From Anderseniella sp963698275 (GTDB lineage: Bacteria; Pseudomonadota; Alphaproteobacteria; Rhizobiales; Aestuariivirgaceae): 64,000 nt of DNA. The notes below the pieces were generated by a model, which saw only the letters and a program-made list of their open reading frames with translations, was not told where the DNA came from and made no database searches. The stretch lies in the NCBI GenBank assembly GCA_963698275.1, contig CAVOQE010000009.1:186001-250000 (forward strand). Reading direction: 5' to 3'. Position numbers and translations under genes: made by a program. This document shows, piece by piece, positions 18,226-26,035 of this stretch; the first letter of the stretch is position 1; every line of letters begins with the position of its first letter.

Positions 18226-18254
18226 AAAAAGGCCGCCCCCTTTAGGAGCGGCCG
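18226..18254 (-). terminator. Intrinsic terminator of rpmB
   Basis: Read on the minus strand: GGCCGCTCC, a short loop, then GGGGGCGGCC followed by TTTTT. It is a GC-rich stem with a T run placed about 45 bp after the rpmB stop, so it is a canonical rho-independent terminator. Confidence 0.85.
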
Positions 18255-18297
18255 CAACCTTGTAACAGGTTAAAAGCTTCAGACGTGCGATGCCACC

Positions 18298-18591
18298 TCA
18301 GGCAGCAGCAGCCGCCAGTTTCTTTTCAACCTGACGCTTCACCCGCTTGGCCGACAGCGACAATTCCGTGTCACGCGCCTTGAGCAGGTAGGCATCAAGG
18401 CCACCGCGGTGCTCGACTGAGCGCAGTGCGGCAGCTGATACCTTGAATGCGAAATCACGGCCAAGGCTCTCGCTCATCAGGTGCACCTGGCACAGATTGG
18501 GCAGGAAGCGGCGGCGGGACTTGTTGTTGGCGTGACTGACATTATTACCTGCCAGAACACCCTTGCCGGTCAACTCACAACGACGGGCCAT
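18298..18591 (-). CDS. rpmB: 50S ribosomal protein L28
   Basis: Large-subunit ribosomal protein of 97 residues. The start ARRCELTGKGVLAGNNVSHANNKSRRRFLPNL is the L28 signature (shortened in recognition to MARRCELTGKG and SHANNKSRR). It lacks the CxxC zinc pairs of some L28 versions; a single Cys in RRCELTG and another in NLCQ remain. GGAGT is visible upstream. It is a stand-alone gene ended by a strong terminator. Confidence 0.96.
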   Translation of the reverse strand: MARRCELTGKGVLAGNNVSHANNKSRRRFLPNLCQVHLMSESLGRDFAFKVSAAALRSVEHRGGLDAYLLKARDTELSLSAKRVKRQVEKKLAAAAA

Positions 18592-18984
18592 GTCAAATAC
18601 TCCAATTTGTTCAGCAATTCCGGTTGCCGTACGTGTCTGGTTTCAAGGCGAACTCGGCGCAGGTCCCAAAAGGTCCATAAACACAAAGTCCGGCGCCAGC
18701 GGGCCGGATCAAATTCATCGCGTGTCTATAGGCAAGCCTGCATCAGCCGTCAAGCCCGGTTTTGCGACAAGACCTCACATGGCGCCGCGACCGGAGATCA
18801 AACATACTCAATAATCTGGTTCAATACCTTGTGAACTGGACGAGGCATACCATATCCACGGCACAAACAGACCCTAGGGTTGTGACCCTAGCAACTGCTT
18901 TCATTCAGCAACCGTTCAGGCACGATCATGCACAAGCCGTTCAGACCAACACGACTTATAACAAACCGGGGTACAGCAGGCACC
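18592..18984. other. Divergent intergenic region between rpmB and the DUF3108 gene
   Basis: About 390 bp with no convincing gene. It should hold the rpmB promoter and that of the DUF3108 gene. The only clear structure is a perfect 7-bp inverted repeat CTAGGGT/ACCCTAG (18874-18880 and 18885-18891) with a 4-base gap, about 95 bp before the DUF3108 start, which could be an operator or a small hairpin in the leader. Confidence 0.5.
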
Positions 18985-19842
18985 ATGAAAACCGCCATCT
19001 TGAACACGATCGCAGCCACTGCGGTCGCAGCAACCACATTCACCCTGGCCCTCGCTGCATCACCCGGTACCGCAGCGGCAGCGGACAAGCTGAAAGTCCA
19101 ATATGATCTTTATACGCGCGGCATCAGGGCGTTTGCGCTGAACTATTCGGCAGACATTGACCGGAATGCGTTCAATGCGTCGGCGAAACTGCGCCCCAAG
19201 GGCCTGGCGTCGCTGTTTATCGACCTGAAAATGGACATGACATCATCAGGTGCGCTCACCGGCAAAGGCGCCCGGTCGGACAGTTTCACCATGAAGGTTA
19301 CGGAAAAGGGCAAAAAGGGCAGATACTCTGTCAACTTTGACGGGTTGCAGCCCGTTTCCACCAAACGCAAACCGGCTGTGAACGGCAAAACCGAGGCCAA
19401 AATCAACTCGGCGTCTGCAGCCGGTGCCCGCGATACGCTCGCATCCATCATGGACATAGCAGTAACATCGGCCCAAAATCCCTGTAATGCCAGTTATCGT
19501 GTCTATAATGGTAAGGAAGTGTTCGAGCTCGCCTTGCAAAAAATCAAGGATGACACCTTCGGCAAGAAGGACGGCGGCGTTTATCGGGGTCCTGCAATCG
19601 TGTGCAGCATGACCTATTCCACCCTTGCCGGCCTGTCTGCCAAAACCGAAGCCAAGTATCGAAAAAATCCGCCGGTGTTCAGGGTCTGGTTTGCGCCGGT
19701 CAGGTCTTCTGCACTGGGCCGTGACATGAACGTGCTTGTTGCCGTGTCAGGCAAGATCAAGGGCAAGGACTTTGTGGCCTACGCCAACGAGGCAACCCTG
19801 TCCGGCAAACCGCTCAATTCAAAATCCCTGGCCAAGAGATAG
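18985..19842 (+). CDS. Exported DUF3108 domain protein
   Basis: A 285-residue protein with a clear signal peptide (AILNTIAATAVAATTFTLALAASPGTAAAA). The mature part has the DUF3108 look: VQYDLYTRGIRAFALNYSADI, a GRYSVNFDGLQPVSTKRKP strand, a Cys in QNPCNASYRVYNGKEVFEL and one in GPAIVCSMTYSTLAG, which could form a disulfide. Function is not established; family members are periplasmic or outer-membrane associated. ATG 18985 has AGCAGG upstream and starts right at the signal peptide, so it is preferred to the upstream ATG at 18928. Confidence 0.8.
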   Translation: MKTAILNTIAATAVAATTFTLALAASPGTAAAADKLKVQYDLYTRGIRAFALNYSADIDRNAFNASAKLRPKGLASLFIDLKMDMTSSGALTGKGARSDSFTMKVTEKGKKGRYSVNFDGLQPVSTKRKPAVNGKTEAKINSASAAGARDTLASIMDIAVTSAQNPCNASYRVYNGKEVFELALQKIKDDTFGKKDGGVYRGPAIVCSMTYSTLAGLSAKTEAKYRKNPPVFRVWFAPVRSSALGRDMNVLVAVSGKIKGKDFVAYANEATLSGKPLNSKSLAKR

Positions 19843-19973
19843 AAGCCGGCAATTGGTATTACTTGTGCCCGATGATCACCCGGAACGCTATATATGGGGG
19901 GTGAACACAACATGAATCTGATGTGATTCATGATTCGGTCATGACATGTTCCTGTTTGAATCCAATACTGGCA

Positions 19974-19997
19974 TTGCCCGGCTACATATCCGGGCAA
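19974..19997 (+). terminator. Hairpin downstream of the DUF3108 gene
   Basis: TTGCCCGG (19974-19981) and CCGGGCAA (19990-19997) form a perfect 8-bp stem with an 8-base loop, followed by ATTTTG. It is a weak-to-moderate terminator candidate between the DUF3108 gene and the helicase gene. Confidence 0.5.
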
Positions 19998-20103
19998 ATT
20001 TTGCGAAACCTGCAGGCAGCGATGTTTTGCACCAGATACATACAACATCTGACATGTTAGCTTTTCCGTTGCCCACCCTTACCGGACCCTCAGCAGAACC
20101 TCC

Positions 20104-23058
20104 ATGGATGCCCGCAGAAACGTAACAGCCCTTCTGGGTCCAACCAATACTGGCAAAACCCATCATGCGGTCGAAAGGATGCTTGCTCATCCCAGCGGCA
20201 TGATCGGCCTGCCGCTGCGCCTGTTGGCGCGCGAGGTTTACGATCGCGTTGTGGCCCGGGCAGGCCAGATGTCCGTGGCACTGGTCACGGGCGAGGAAAA
20301 ACTGATCCCGCCGGCACCGCGCTACTGGGTCTGCACGGTTGAAGCCATGCCAAATGATATTCCGGTATCGTTCATGGCCATCGACGAGATCCAGCTCGCC
20401 GCCGACAGCGAGCGCGGTCACGTGTTTACCGACAGGCTGTTGCACTCACGCGGGCTCAACGAGACCCTGTTGCTGGGCGCGGCGACCATCCAGCCGATGC
20501 TGGAGCAATTGCTCAAGGGGGTGAACTATGTATCCCGCCCCAGGTTTTCAAAACTCAGCTTTGCCGGCCAGAAAAAGATCACGCGCCTGCCCAAGCGCAC
20601 TGCAATTGTCGGGTTTTCAGCAGGCATGGTGTACGCCGTCGCAGAGCTGATCCGGCGTCAGAAGGGCGGTGCCGCAGTGGTGCTGGGGGCCCTGAGCCCA
20701 CGCACCCGCAACGCCCAGGTGGCACTGTACCAGTCAGGTGACGTCGATCACATTGTGGCAACCGATGCCATCGGCATGGGGCTCAACATGGATATTGACC
20801 ATGTGGCGTTTGCCGCCACGCGAAAGTTTGACGGGTTCCAGTTCCGCAATCTGACGGCTGCCGAGATGGGCCAGATTGCCGGGCGGGCCGGACGCTACAT
20901 GAACGACGGCACATTCGGCCTGACGGCTGACGCCGTCAGCATTGATGCTGAAACCATTGAACAGCTTGAAGACCACCGTTTTGAACCGCTGCGTGTCCTG
21001 CAATGGCGCAACCGCAACCTGAATTTCGGCTCGGTGGACCGCCTGCTCGGTTCGCTGAACGCCCTGCCCAACCGCGAAGGACTGACCCGGACAAGGCCCG
21101 GTGCAGACATCGAGACCCTGTCGCTGATTGCCCGCGATGCTGAAATCATCGACCGCGCATCAGGCCTCAAGGCCGTGGAATTGTTATGGGAAACCTGCCA
21201 GCTGCCGGACTATCGCAACATTACCGGCTCCGAGCATGCCAACCTTGTCGCCACCATTTTCAGGTATGTCGCCGACACCGGGCGCATTGACACGCAATGG
21301 TTCGCCCGTCAGTTGGCGTATTGCGACAATACCAATGGCGATATAGATACCTTGTCAAACCGCATTGCCCATGTGCGAACCTGGACCTTTGTTGCCAACC
21401 GGCAGGACTGGCTGGACGACCCCGGCCACTGGCAGGAACTGACAAGGGCAATGGAAGACAGATTATCGGATGCCTTGCATGAAAGGCTGACCCAGCGGTT
21501 CATCGACCGGCGCACCAGCGTGTTGATGAAACGGCTGCGTGAAAGGGAAGAATTGATGTCGAGTGTCGATCAGGAAGGTGCCGTGCTTGTGGAAGGCGAA
21601 TATGCAGGCCGCATTGAAGGCTTGCGTTTCATTGCCGAACCATCGGACGGCGAAAACTCCAAGGTGTTGATCTCTGCTGCCTTGCAAACGGTAACCGATA
21701 CCCTGGTCGGGCGCGCCCAGTCCGTCGTTGCCGCGCCGGATCCGGATTTCAGCCTTGATGCAGCCGGCAACATCATCTGGAAGTCCCATCCGGTCGGCCG
21801 CCTCACCGGCGCTGAGAACCTGTTGAAGCCACGCGTTGAAACACTGGCTGATGAACAGGTGTCGGCACCGGACCGTGAGGCGGTCCAGATGCGCCTGTCG
21901 AAGTTTGTCTCGCGCCACATCGCCGGCCTGCTGGCGCCGCTGGTGTCACTTGGCGAAGCAGAAGAAATCACCGGCATTGCCCGTGGCATCGCCTTCCAGC
22001 TCATCGAGGCGCTCGGCGTGCTGCCGCGCGAACAGGTGGCCGACGAGGTCAAGTCACTTGGTCAGGATGAGCGCGCCGTACTGCGCAAGCATGGTGTACG
22101 GTTCGGGGCATTCCATATTTTCATTCCGACCATCCTGAAACCTGCTCCGACTTCCCTGCGGCTGTTGTTGTGGGCGTTGCATGACGCCGACAAGCGCGGA
22201 CTGGATGCCTCCGCGCTGCCTGATGCCATGCCGCAGCAGGGCCTCACATCGGTCCCGTTCGACAAAACAACACCGCGCGGGTTCTATCAGGTTGTCGGCT
22301 TTCGCGTCTGCGGCGAGCGCGCCGTGCGCGTCGACATGCTGGAGCGGCTCGGAGACATGATCCGCACCCGCGTGTTCTGGCGTGCGCAACGCGAAGGCGA
22401 AGAGCGCCCCGACGGATCCGTGGACGGCGGCGGCTTTACCGTTGTGCCGGACATGATGTCCCTCGTCGGATGTTCTGGTGACGAGTTTTCGTCGATCCTG
22501 AAATCGCTCGGGTTTTCGGCGCAAAAGCGAAAAGCCCCGGAGAAACCCAAATCCGGAGAAGACCCGGCCACAGACGCCACTGCCGATGCACCGGCTGAAG
22601 CGGCATCCGAGCCACCTTCTGAAACGGCCCCGACCGGTGCGCCTGAACAGGCCATAACAGCCGAGACAGCGCCAGCCGGAGCAGTACCCGAAGCACCCGT
22701 GGAAACCAACCCTGCTGACGCTCCTGCAACTGTTTCTTCTGACGCTGCACCAACTGAAGTCACTGCGCCTGAAACCGCAACGACCGAGGACGCAGAACCT
22801 GCCGATTCTGAAATGATCGAGGTCTGGTGGCCAAAGGATACAGGGCCGTTCCGCCATCAAAAACAACACGCGGGCAATCGCTCAAAGGGTGCCAAAGGCA
22901 ATTCCGGCAAGCCGGATCGCAACCGGCACCAGAAAGGCGGCCCCGGCAAGAAAGCCGGCGGCCAGCGCCCGCCGGCGCAACGCCGGGAAAAGCCCATGGA
23001 TCCCAACAGCCCGTTTGCGGTACTGGGCCAGCTGAAACAGGGTTTAACCAAGAAGTAG
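20104..23058 (+). CDS. SUV3-like DExH RNA helicase with low-complexity C-terminal tail
   Basis: A 984-residue superfamily 2 helicase resembling mitochondrial Suv3 (RNA unwinding for turnover). Motifs: I GPTNTGKTHHAVERM (about residue 13), II as DEIQ in FMAIDEIQLAAD, III-like LLGAATIQPM, V IVATDAIGMGLNMDI and VI QIAGRAGRYMNDG. A Suv3-type C-terminal domain follows. After about residue 800 the sequence becomes Lys-rich, then a long Ala/Pro/Glu/Thr region, and ends in a basic Gly/Lys/Arg tail (HQKQHAGNRSKGAKGN ... KKAGGQRPPAQRREK). The disordered tail is common in alphaproteobacterial versions and may bind RNA (inference). Followed 1 bp later by the S4 protein gene. Confidence 0.9.
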   Translation: MDARRNVTALLGPTNTGKTHHAVERMLAHPSGMIGLPLRLLAREVYDRVVARAGQMSVALVTGEEKLIPPAPRYWVCTVEAMPNDIPVSFMAIDEIQLAADSERGHVFTDRLLHSRGLNETLLLGAATIQPMLEQLLKGVNYVSRPRFSKLSFAGQKKITRLPKRTAIVGFSAGMVYAVAELIRRQKGGAAVVLGALSPRTRNAQVALYQSGDVDHIVATDAIGMGLNMDIDHVAFAATRKFDGFQFRNLTAAEMGQIAGRAGRYMNDGTFGLTADAVSIDAETIEQLEDHRFEPLRVLQWRNRNLNFGSVDRLLGSLNALPNREGLTRTRPGADIETLSLIARDAEIIDRASGLKAVELLWETCQLPDYRNITGSEHANLVATIFRYVADTGRIDTQWFARQLAYCDNTNGDIDTLSNRIAHVRTWTFVANRQDWLDDPGHWQELTRAMEDRLSDALHERLTQRFIDRRTSVLMKRLREREELMSSVDQEGAVLVEGEYAGRIEGLRFIAEPSDGENSKVLISAALQTVTDTLVGRAQSVVAAPDPDFSLDAAGNIIWKSHPVGRLTGAENLLKPRVETLADEQVSAPDREAVQMRLSKFVSRHIAGLLAPLVSLGEAEEITGIARGIAFQLIEALGVLPREQVADEVKSLGQDERAVLRKHGVRFGAFHIFIPTILKPAPTSLRLLLWALHDADKRGLDASALPDAMPQQGLTSVPFDKTTPRGFYQVVGFRVCGERAVRVDMLERLGDMIRTRVFWRAQREGEERPDGSVDGGGFTVVPDMMSLVGCSGDEFSSILKSLGFSAQKRKAPEKPKSGEDPATDATADAPAEAASEPPSETAPTGAPEQAITAETAPAGAVPEAPVETNPADAPATVSSDAAPTEVTAPETATTEDAEPADSEMIEVWWPKDTGPFRHQKQHAGNRSKGAKGNSGKPDRNRHQKGGPGKKAGGQRPPAQRREKPMDPNSPFAVLGQLKQGLTKK

Positions 23059-23059
23059 C

Positions 23060-23461
23060 ATGGCAGATGAAGCCGGCAGAGACGTTCAGCGGGTTGATCG
23101 GTGGCTGTGGTTCGCCCGCTTCGTCAAGACCCGGGCGCTGGCTCAGCGCCTGATTGCCAAGGGCAAGGTGAGAGTAAACCGCACCAAGATCACCAAGCCG
23201 TCGCAAACGGTTTCGCCGGGCGATGTGGTGAGTTTCATGAACCGCGATCACATTAAAGTGGTCGAGGTCATCGCCACCGGCACCCGCAGGGGCCCGGCAT
23301 CTGAAGCCCGCTTGCTGTATTGTGAAATAAATCCGGTTCCGGACGTTGCCGCCGGCACGGCCGCTCACCACATCATGCCCGACCTACGTACAAGTACGCT
23401 TGACGATCTGCCAAGAAAATGCAAGTTCACCGGGAATCCCCCTGACAAAGACAACAGCTGA
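23060..23461 (+). CDS. S4-domain RNA-binding protein (HslR-like)
   Basis: A 133-residue protein with an N-terminal S4 domain: QRVDRWLWFARFVKTRALAQRLIAKGKVRVNRTKI, then PGDVVSF. This is the Hsp15/HslR type, which in E. coli rescues 50S subunits carrying nascent chains. The C-terminus is not conserved. It begins immediately after the helicase stop, so the two RNA-related genes are one transcript, and fdxA follows 18 bp later. Confidence 0.88.
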   Translation: MADEAGRDVQRVDRWLWFARFVKTRALAQRLIAKGKVRVNRTKITKPSQTVSPGDVVSFMNRDHIKVVEVIATGTRRGPASEARLLYCEINPVPDVAAGTAAHHIMPDLRTSTLDDLPRKCKFTGNPPDKDNS

Positions 23462-23479
23462 GAGTTTGAGAGCCCGCGC

Positions 23480-23818
23480 ATGACCTATATCGTCATTGAG
23501 AACTGCATAAAGTGCAAGTACATGGATTGCGTTGAAGTCTGTCCGGTGGATTGCTTTTATGAAGGCGAAAACATGCTCGTCATTCACCCCGACGAATGCA
23601 TTGACTGCGGCGTGTGTGAACCGGAGTGCCCGGCAGAAGCCATCAAGCCGGATACCGAGCCCGGCCTTGAGAAATGGCTCGAGCTGAACACCAGGCTTGC
23701 CGATGTCTGGCCTAACATTACCCAGAAGGGCGAGTCTCCGGACGATGCGGAGAAACATGATGGCGAACAGGGCAAGTTCGAGAAGTATTTCTCCGAAGAA
23801 CCCGGCGAAGGCGACTAG
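23480..23818 (+). CDS. fdxA: 7Fe-8S ferredoxin FdxA
   Basis: A 112-residue electron carrier. Cluster ligands: CIKCKYMDCVEVCPVDCF supplies the 3Fe-4S set with the partner Cys, and CIDCGVCEPECPAEAI supplies the 4Fe-4S set. The acidic tail (EKYFSEEPGEGD) is usual for the FdxA subgroup in Proteobacteria. It is in the same orientation as the S4 gene and is followed by a long spacer before carD; this order is common in Rhizobiales. Confidence 0.96.
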   Translation: MTYIVIENCIKCKYMDCVEVCPVDCFYEGENMLVIHPDECIDCGVCEPECPAEAIKPDTEPGLEKWLELNTRLADVWPNITQKGESPDDAEKHDGEQGKFEKYFSEEPGEGD

Positions 23819-23963
23819 GGTCAGAACGCCTGCACATCCGCTCACACTTGTCCGGGAAGATTGTTGAAACCGGAATTAATACTTGGCGGCATACACCGTC
23901 CCTACCGGCATTGGATTCCCATTTTCATGGGGATGACAGCAGTGTTGAACCCCAAACCGAGGC

Positions 23964-24180
23964 ACGAAGTGCCGAGGCAAGGCCGACTGGCCGTCGCACG
24001 CAGTGCGCCCCTGCGGAGCGCAGCCGTCAGGCTGCTGGCGCGAGCGGAATGAACCTTGGTACGAAGTGCCGAGGCAAGGCCGACTGGCCGTCGCACGCAG
24101 TGCGCCCCTGCGGAGCGCAGCAGAAGGCTGCGGGCATGAGCAGAATGAACCTTGGCACGAAGTGCCGAGGCAACGCCATA
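23964..24180. repeat. Imperfect direct repeat, about 97-bp period
   Basis: A block of 60 bases beginning ACGAAGTGCCGAGGCAAGGC is identical at 23964-24023 and 24061-24120. The linker after each copy is also similar (both end GAATGAACCTTGGY), and a third copy starts at 24157 but diverges after about 20 bases. The unit is itself rich in short palindromes such as GCACGCAGTGC. It looks like an intergenic repeat family and not a CRISPR (units too long, spacers not unique). Confidence 0.8.
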
Positions 24181-24290
24181 CGGCCGGCGTGCGCTAAAAT
24201 CGTACTGATTGACGTAATGCCGCGTTAACCATTTCTTTACACTTCAGCCCCATTCGACCATTTCCGGCACTGCCACGGCGTCCAGAGGCT

Positions 24291-24387
24291 TTAACAATCG
24301 GTAAATTTGTGTTATACACATTGCTAATGACTTGAAATTCACAGCAAAGCATTGAGAACCCGGGTCCGAAAGGCTCGGACTTTTTTT
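24291..24387 (+). ncRNA. Candidate small RNA (promoter to intrinsic terminator)
   Basis: A sigma-70-like promoter TTAACA (24291-24296), 16-base spacer, TATACA (24313-24318) predicts a start near 24325. A short stem TTGCT/AGCAA follows and then a clear terminator GTCCGA-AAGGC-TCGGAC plus seven T (24364-24387). The predicted transcript is about 60 nt and contains no ORF. It could be an independent sRNA or a truncated leader of carD. I do not recognise it as a named family. Confidence 0.5.
24364..24387 (+). terminator. Intrinsic terminator of the candidate sRNA
   Basis: Six-base stem GTCCGA/TCGGAC with a five-base loop, immediately followed by TTTTTTT. It is textbook in form and lies nearly 300 bp upstream of carD and 550 bp downstream of fdxA, so it belongs to neither gene in an obvious way. 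Confidence 0.75.
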
Positions 24388-24523
24388 CGCCTGATCCAGT
24401 TTTTGAAACGAAAGCCTGCAATTCAACCGGACCTGACCTGCCTTCACATAAGGCTCACGCGGGTAAACACCGAACTGCAACCGAGCGTATCAGACAAGCA
24501 CTGGCCATCAGCTACGCATCCCT

Positions 24524-24545
24524 CCACCAGCATGAGGTGGTTTTT
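24524..24545 (+). terminator. Second terminator-like hairpin upstream of carD
   Basis: CCACC (24524-24528), a seven-base loop AGCATGA, GGTGG (24536-24540) and TTTTT. It lies about 140 bp before the carD start, within what would be a carD leader if that gene is transcribed from further upstream. Confidence 0.5.
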
Positions 24546-24681
24546 AGCCTTCCGGCAGGGAAGGTGAACCTGGCTGAAGCCTCAGGGCAACGGGCAGGAA
24601 GCGGCGAAATAGGTTTTGCTGAAAGAAACGGTCGAACAGGCGAATTACGTCGAACGCACGAGTGACAAGGGAAAAATAAAA

Positions 24682-25251
24682 ATGGCCACAGAAAAAAAGA
24701 CAGCATCGCGCAAGCTCAAGTACAAGATCGGTGAGTTTGTCGTGTATCCGGCCCATGGTGTAGGCAAGATTGTCGCTGTGGAAGAGCAGGAAATTGCCGG
24801 CGCCAAGCTCGAACTGTTCGTCATCGATTTTGAAAAGGACAAGATGCGCCTGCGTGTCCCGCTGAACAAGTGCGACAGCGTCGGCATGCGCAAGCTGTCG
24901 GACAAGAACATGGCTGAAGACGCCATGAAGGTTCTGACCGGCAAGGCCCGCGTCAAGCGTACCATGTGGTCGCGCCGTGCCCAGGAATATGAAGCCAAGA
25001 TCAATTCAGGCGATCTGATCTTCGTGGCTGAAGTCGTGCGTGACCTGTACCGCTCCGACCGCCAGCCGGAACAGTCCTATTCCGAACGCCAGCTGTATGA
25101 ATCAGCGCTTGATCGCATGGCCCGTGAAATCGCCTGCGTGAAGAAGCTTGATGATGCAGGCGCAGTCAGCGAAATCGAAGCCGTGCTGGAAAAGTCATCG
25201 CACCGCGGTGAAAAACCTGCCGCTGCCAGCGCAGAAGAAAAGGCCGCTTGA
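24682..25251 (+). CDS. carD: CarD/CdnL family RNA polymerase-binding regulator
   Basis: A 189-residue transcription factor that binds the RNA polymerase beta subunit and stabilises open complexes at rRNA and growth-related promoters. The N-terminal CarD/TRCF Tudor-like domain is clear: YKIGEFVVYPAHGVGKIVAVEEQEIAGAKL then LELFVIDFEKDKMRLRVPL, and the helical C-terminal domain includes RRAQEYEAKINSGDL and EVVRDLYR. ATG 24682 is preceded by AAGGGAAAA; the frame is open further up to 24616 but without protein character. A strong terminator follows. Confidence 0.95.
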   Translation: MATEKKTASRKLKYKIGEFVVYPAHGVGKIVAVEEQEIAGAKLELFVIDFEKDKMRLRVPLNKCDSVGMRKLSDKNMAEDAMKVLTGKARVKRTMWSRRAQEYEAKINSGDLIFVAEVVRDLYRSDRQPEQSYSERQLYESALDRMAREIACVKKLDDAGAVSEIEAVLEKSSHRGEKPAAASAEEKAA

Positions 25252-25301
25252 AAGCGACCGCAGGACCGTCCGGATTTCCGGACAGTCTGCAACAAGATGC
25301 A

Positions 25302-25341
25302 CAACCCCGCCCGAGGCCAGCCTCCGGCGGGGTTGTTTTTT
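25302..25341 (+). terminator. Intrinsic terminator of carD
   Basis: CAACCCCGCC (25302-25311) pairs perfectly with GGCGGGGTTG (25326-25335), followed by six T. It is 50 bp downstream of the carD stop and upstream of the tRNA gene. Confidence 0.92.
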
Positions 25342-25414
25342 GCCCGCGTGAGATGAATTCAGGTTTGAGTACACCGCTCAAATGGCGCTATAAGGTGGTC
25401 GCCCTTTAAGGTAT

Positions 25415-25491
25415 GGTCCCGTAGCTCAGCAGGATAGAGCACCAGATTCCTAATCTGGGGGTCACAGGTTCGAATCCTGTCGGGATCACCA
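25415..25491 (+). tRNA. tRNA-Arg (anticodon CCT)
   Basis: A 77-nt cloverleaf with encoded CCA. Acceptor GGTCCCG/CGGGATC with one G-U pair; D arm GCTC/GAGC; anticodon arm CCAGA-TTCCTAA-TCTGG giving anticodon CCT (25449-25451), which reads AGG; T arm ACAGG-TTCGAAT-CCTGT. It follows the carD terminator by about 70 bp, so it has its own promoter. Arg(CCT) tRNA genes are frequent integration targets, but no integrase or flanking repeat is visible here. Confidence 0.96.
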
Positions 25492-25544
25492 TCGCTTTCG
25501 AACATTTCCAGGTCTGATGTTTCTTCGCACCCACCCGCGATGTA

Positions 25545-25700
25545 TCAGTCAAACCCCACCGGGTTCACCCCAATATCGCGCATGGTGCGCGCGTCGATGT
25601 GGCTGCTGGCCAGCAGGCCATGGTGCTTGCTGGAGCGGAACAGACGCCGTGCGGACCCGACGATGGTCTTGGTGAAGCTGGTGTGATGCTGCGTGGTCAT
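25545..25700 (-). CDS. Small DUF1127-like protein
   Basis: A 51-residue ORF beginning MTTQHHTSFTKTIVG and ending with a run SHIDARTMRDIGVNPVGFD. The closing pattern (D-A-R-x-x-R-D-I-G) is the mark of the DUF1127 family of tiny Arg-rich alphaproteobacterial proteins, members of which affect RNA turnover, phosphate uptake or carbon storage in Agrobacterium and Rhodobacter. GAGGAG sits seven bases before the ATG, a strong ribosome-binding site. The rest of the 540-bp gap between the tRNA and the TRAP operon shows no other gene. Confidence 0.7.
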   Translation of the reverse strand: MTTQHHTSFTKTIVGSARRLFRSSKHHGLLASSHIDARTMRDIGVNPVGFD

Positions 25701-26035
25701 GGCTTTACTCCTCAAGAGAGACGTTTTCTTCTGTGCCGTTGTGATGACCTAGGGGCATTTCGCGGATTGAAGATGTGCATTTCGTCACTCTGCACGCATT
25801 GCGAGCGCAGTCCGGCGATGACATTCAAGGAGTTTGTTGTGTCATCCGACCCGGGCCGAGAGTGCCGGGACGCGCCGGCATTACGGCGATCACCTGCTTC
25901 AGATGCCCTGTTTTCAGCCACAAGGTGGTTATTTGATCACAATGTGGAAACTTGTCTTGCATGCCGGGGCATACCTTCTAGTCTGAAATCACTGCCCGTG
26001 GGATTGAGTATGACCGGGCGTTTAGGGAGAAAACA

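Larger units (their letters stand above)
23819..24681. other. 863-bp spacer between fdxA and carD: repeats, candidate sRNA, two terminators
   Basis: No convincing protein gene. From left to right it holds a REP-like palindrome in ATTGGATTCCCATTTTCATG followed by GGGATGAC (near 23911-23938), an imperfect tandem repeat (23964-24180), a promoter-terminator pair defining a candidate small RNA (24291-24387), a second terminator-like hairpin (24524-24545) and the carD leader. Short open frames here all run through the repeat units and look spurious. Confidence 0.6.

Noticed and set aside
22054..22869. 271-codon minus-strand frame within the helicase tail
   Set aside because: Shadow of the Ala/Pro/Glu low-complexity tail; no ribosome-binding site or recognisable motif.
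23964..24180. CRISPR array
   Set aside because: Repeat core is 60 bases, only two full copies exist and the material between copies is itself related; no cas genes.
25415..25491. Integration site for a genomic island at tRNA-Arg
   Set aside because: No integrase gene, no direct repeat of the tRNA 3' end was found, and the downstream genes look like ordinary chromosomal operons.
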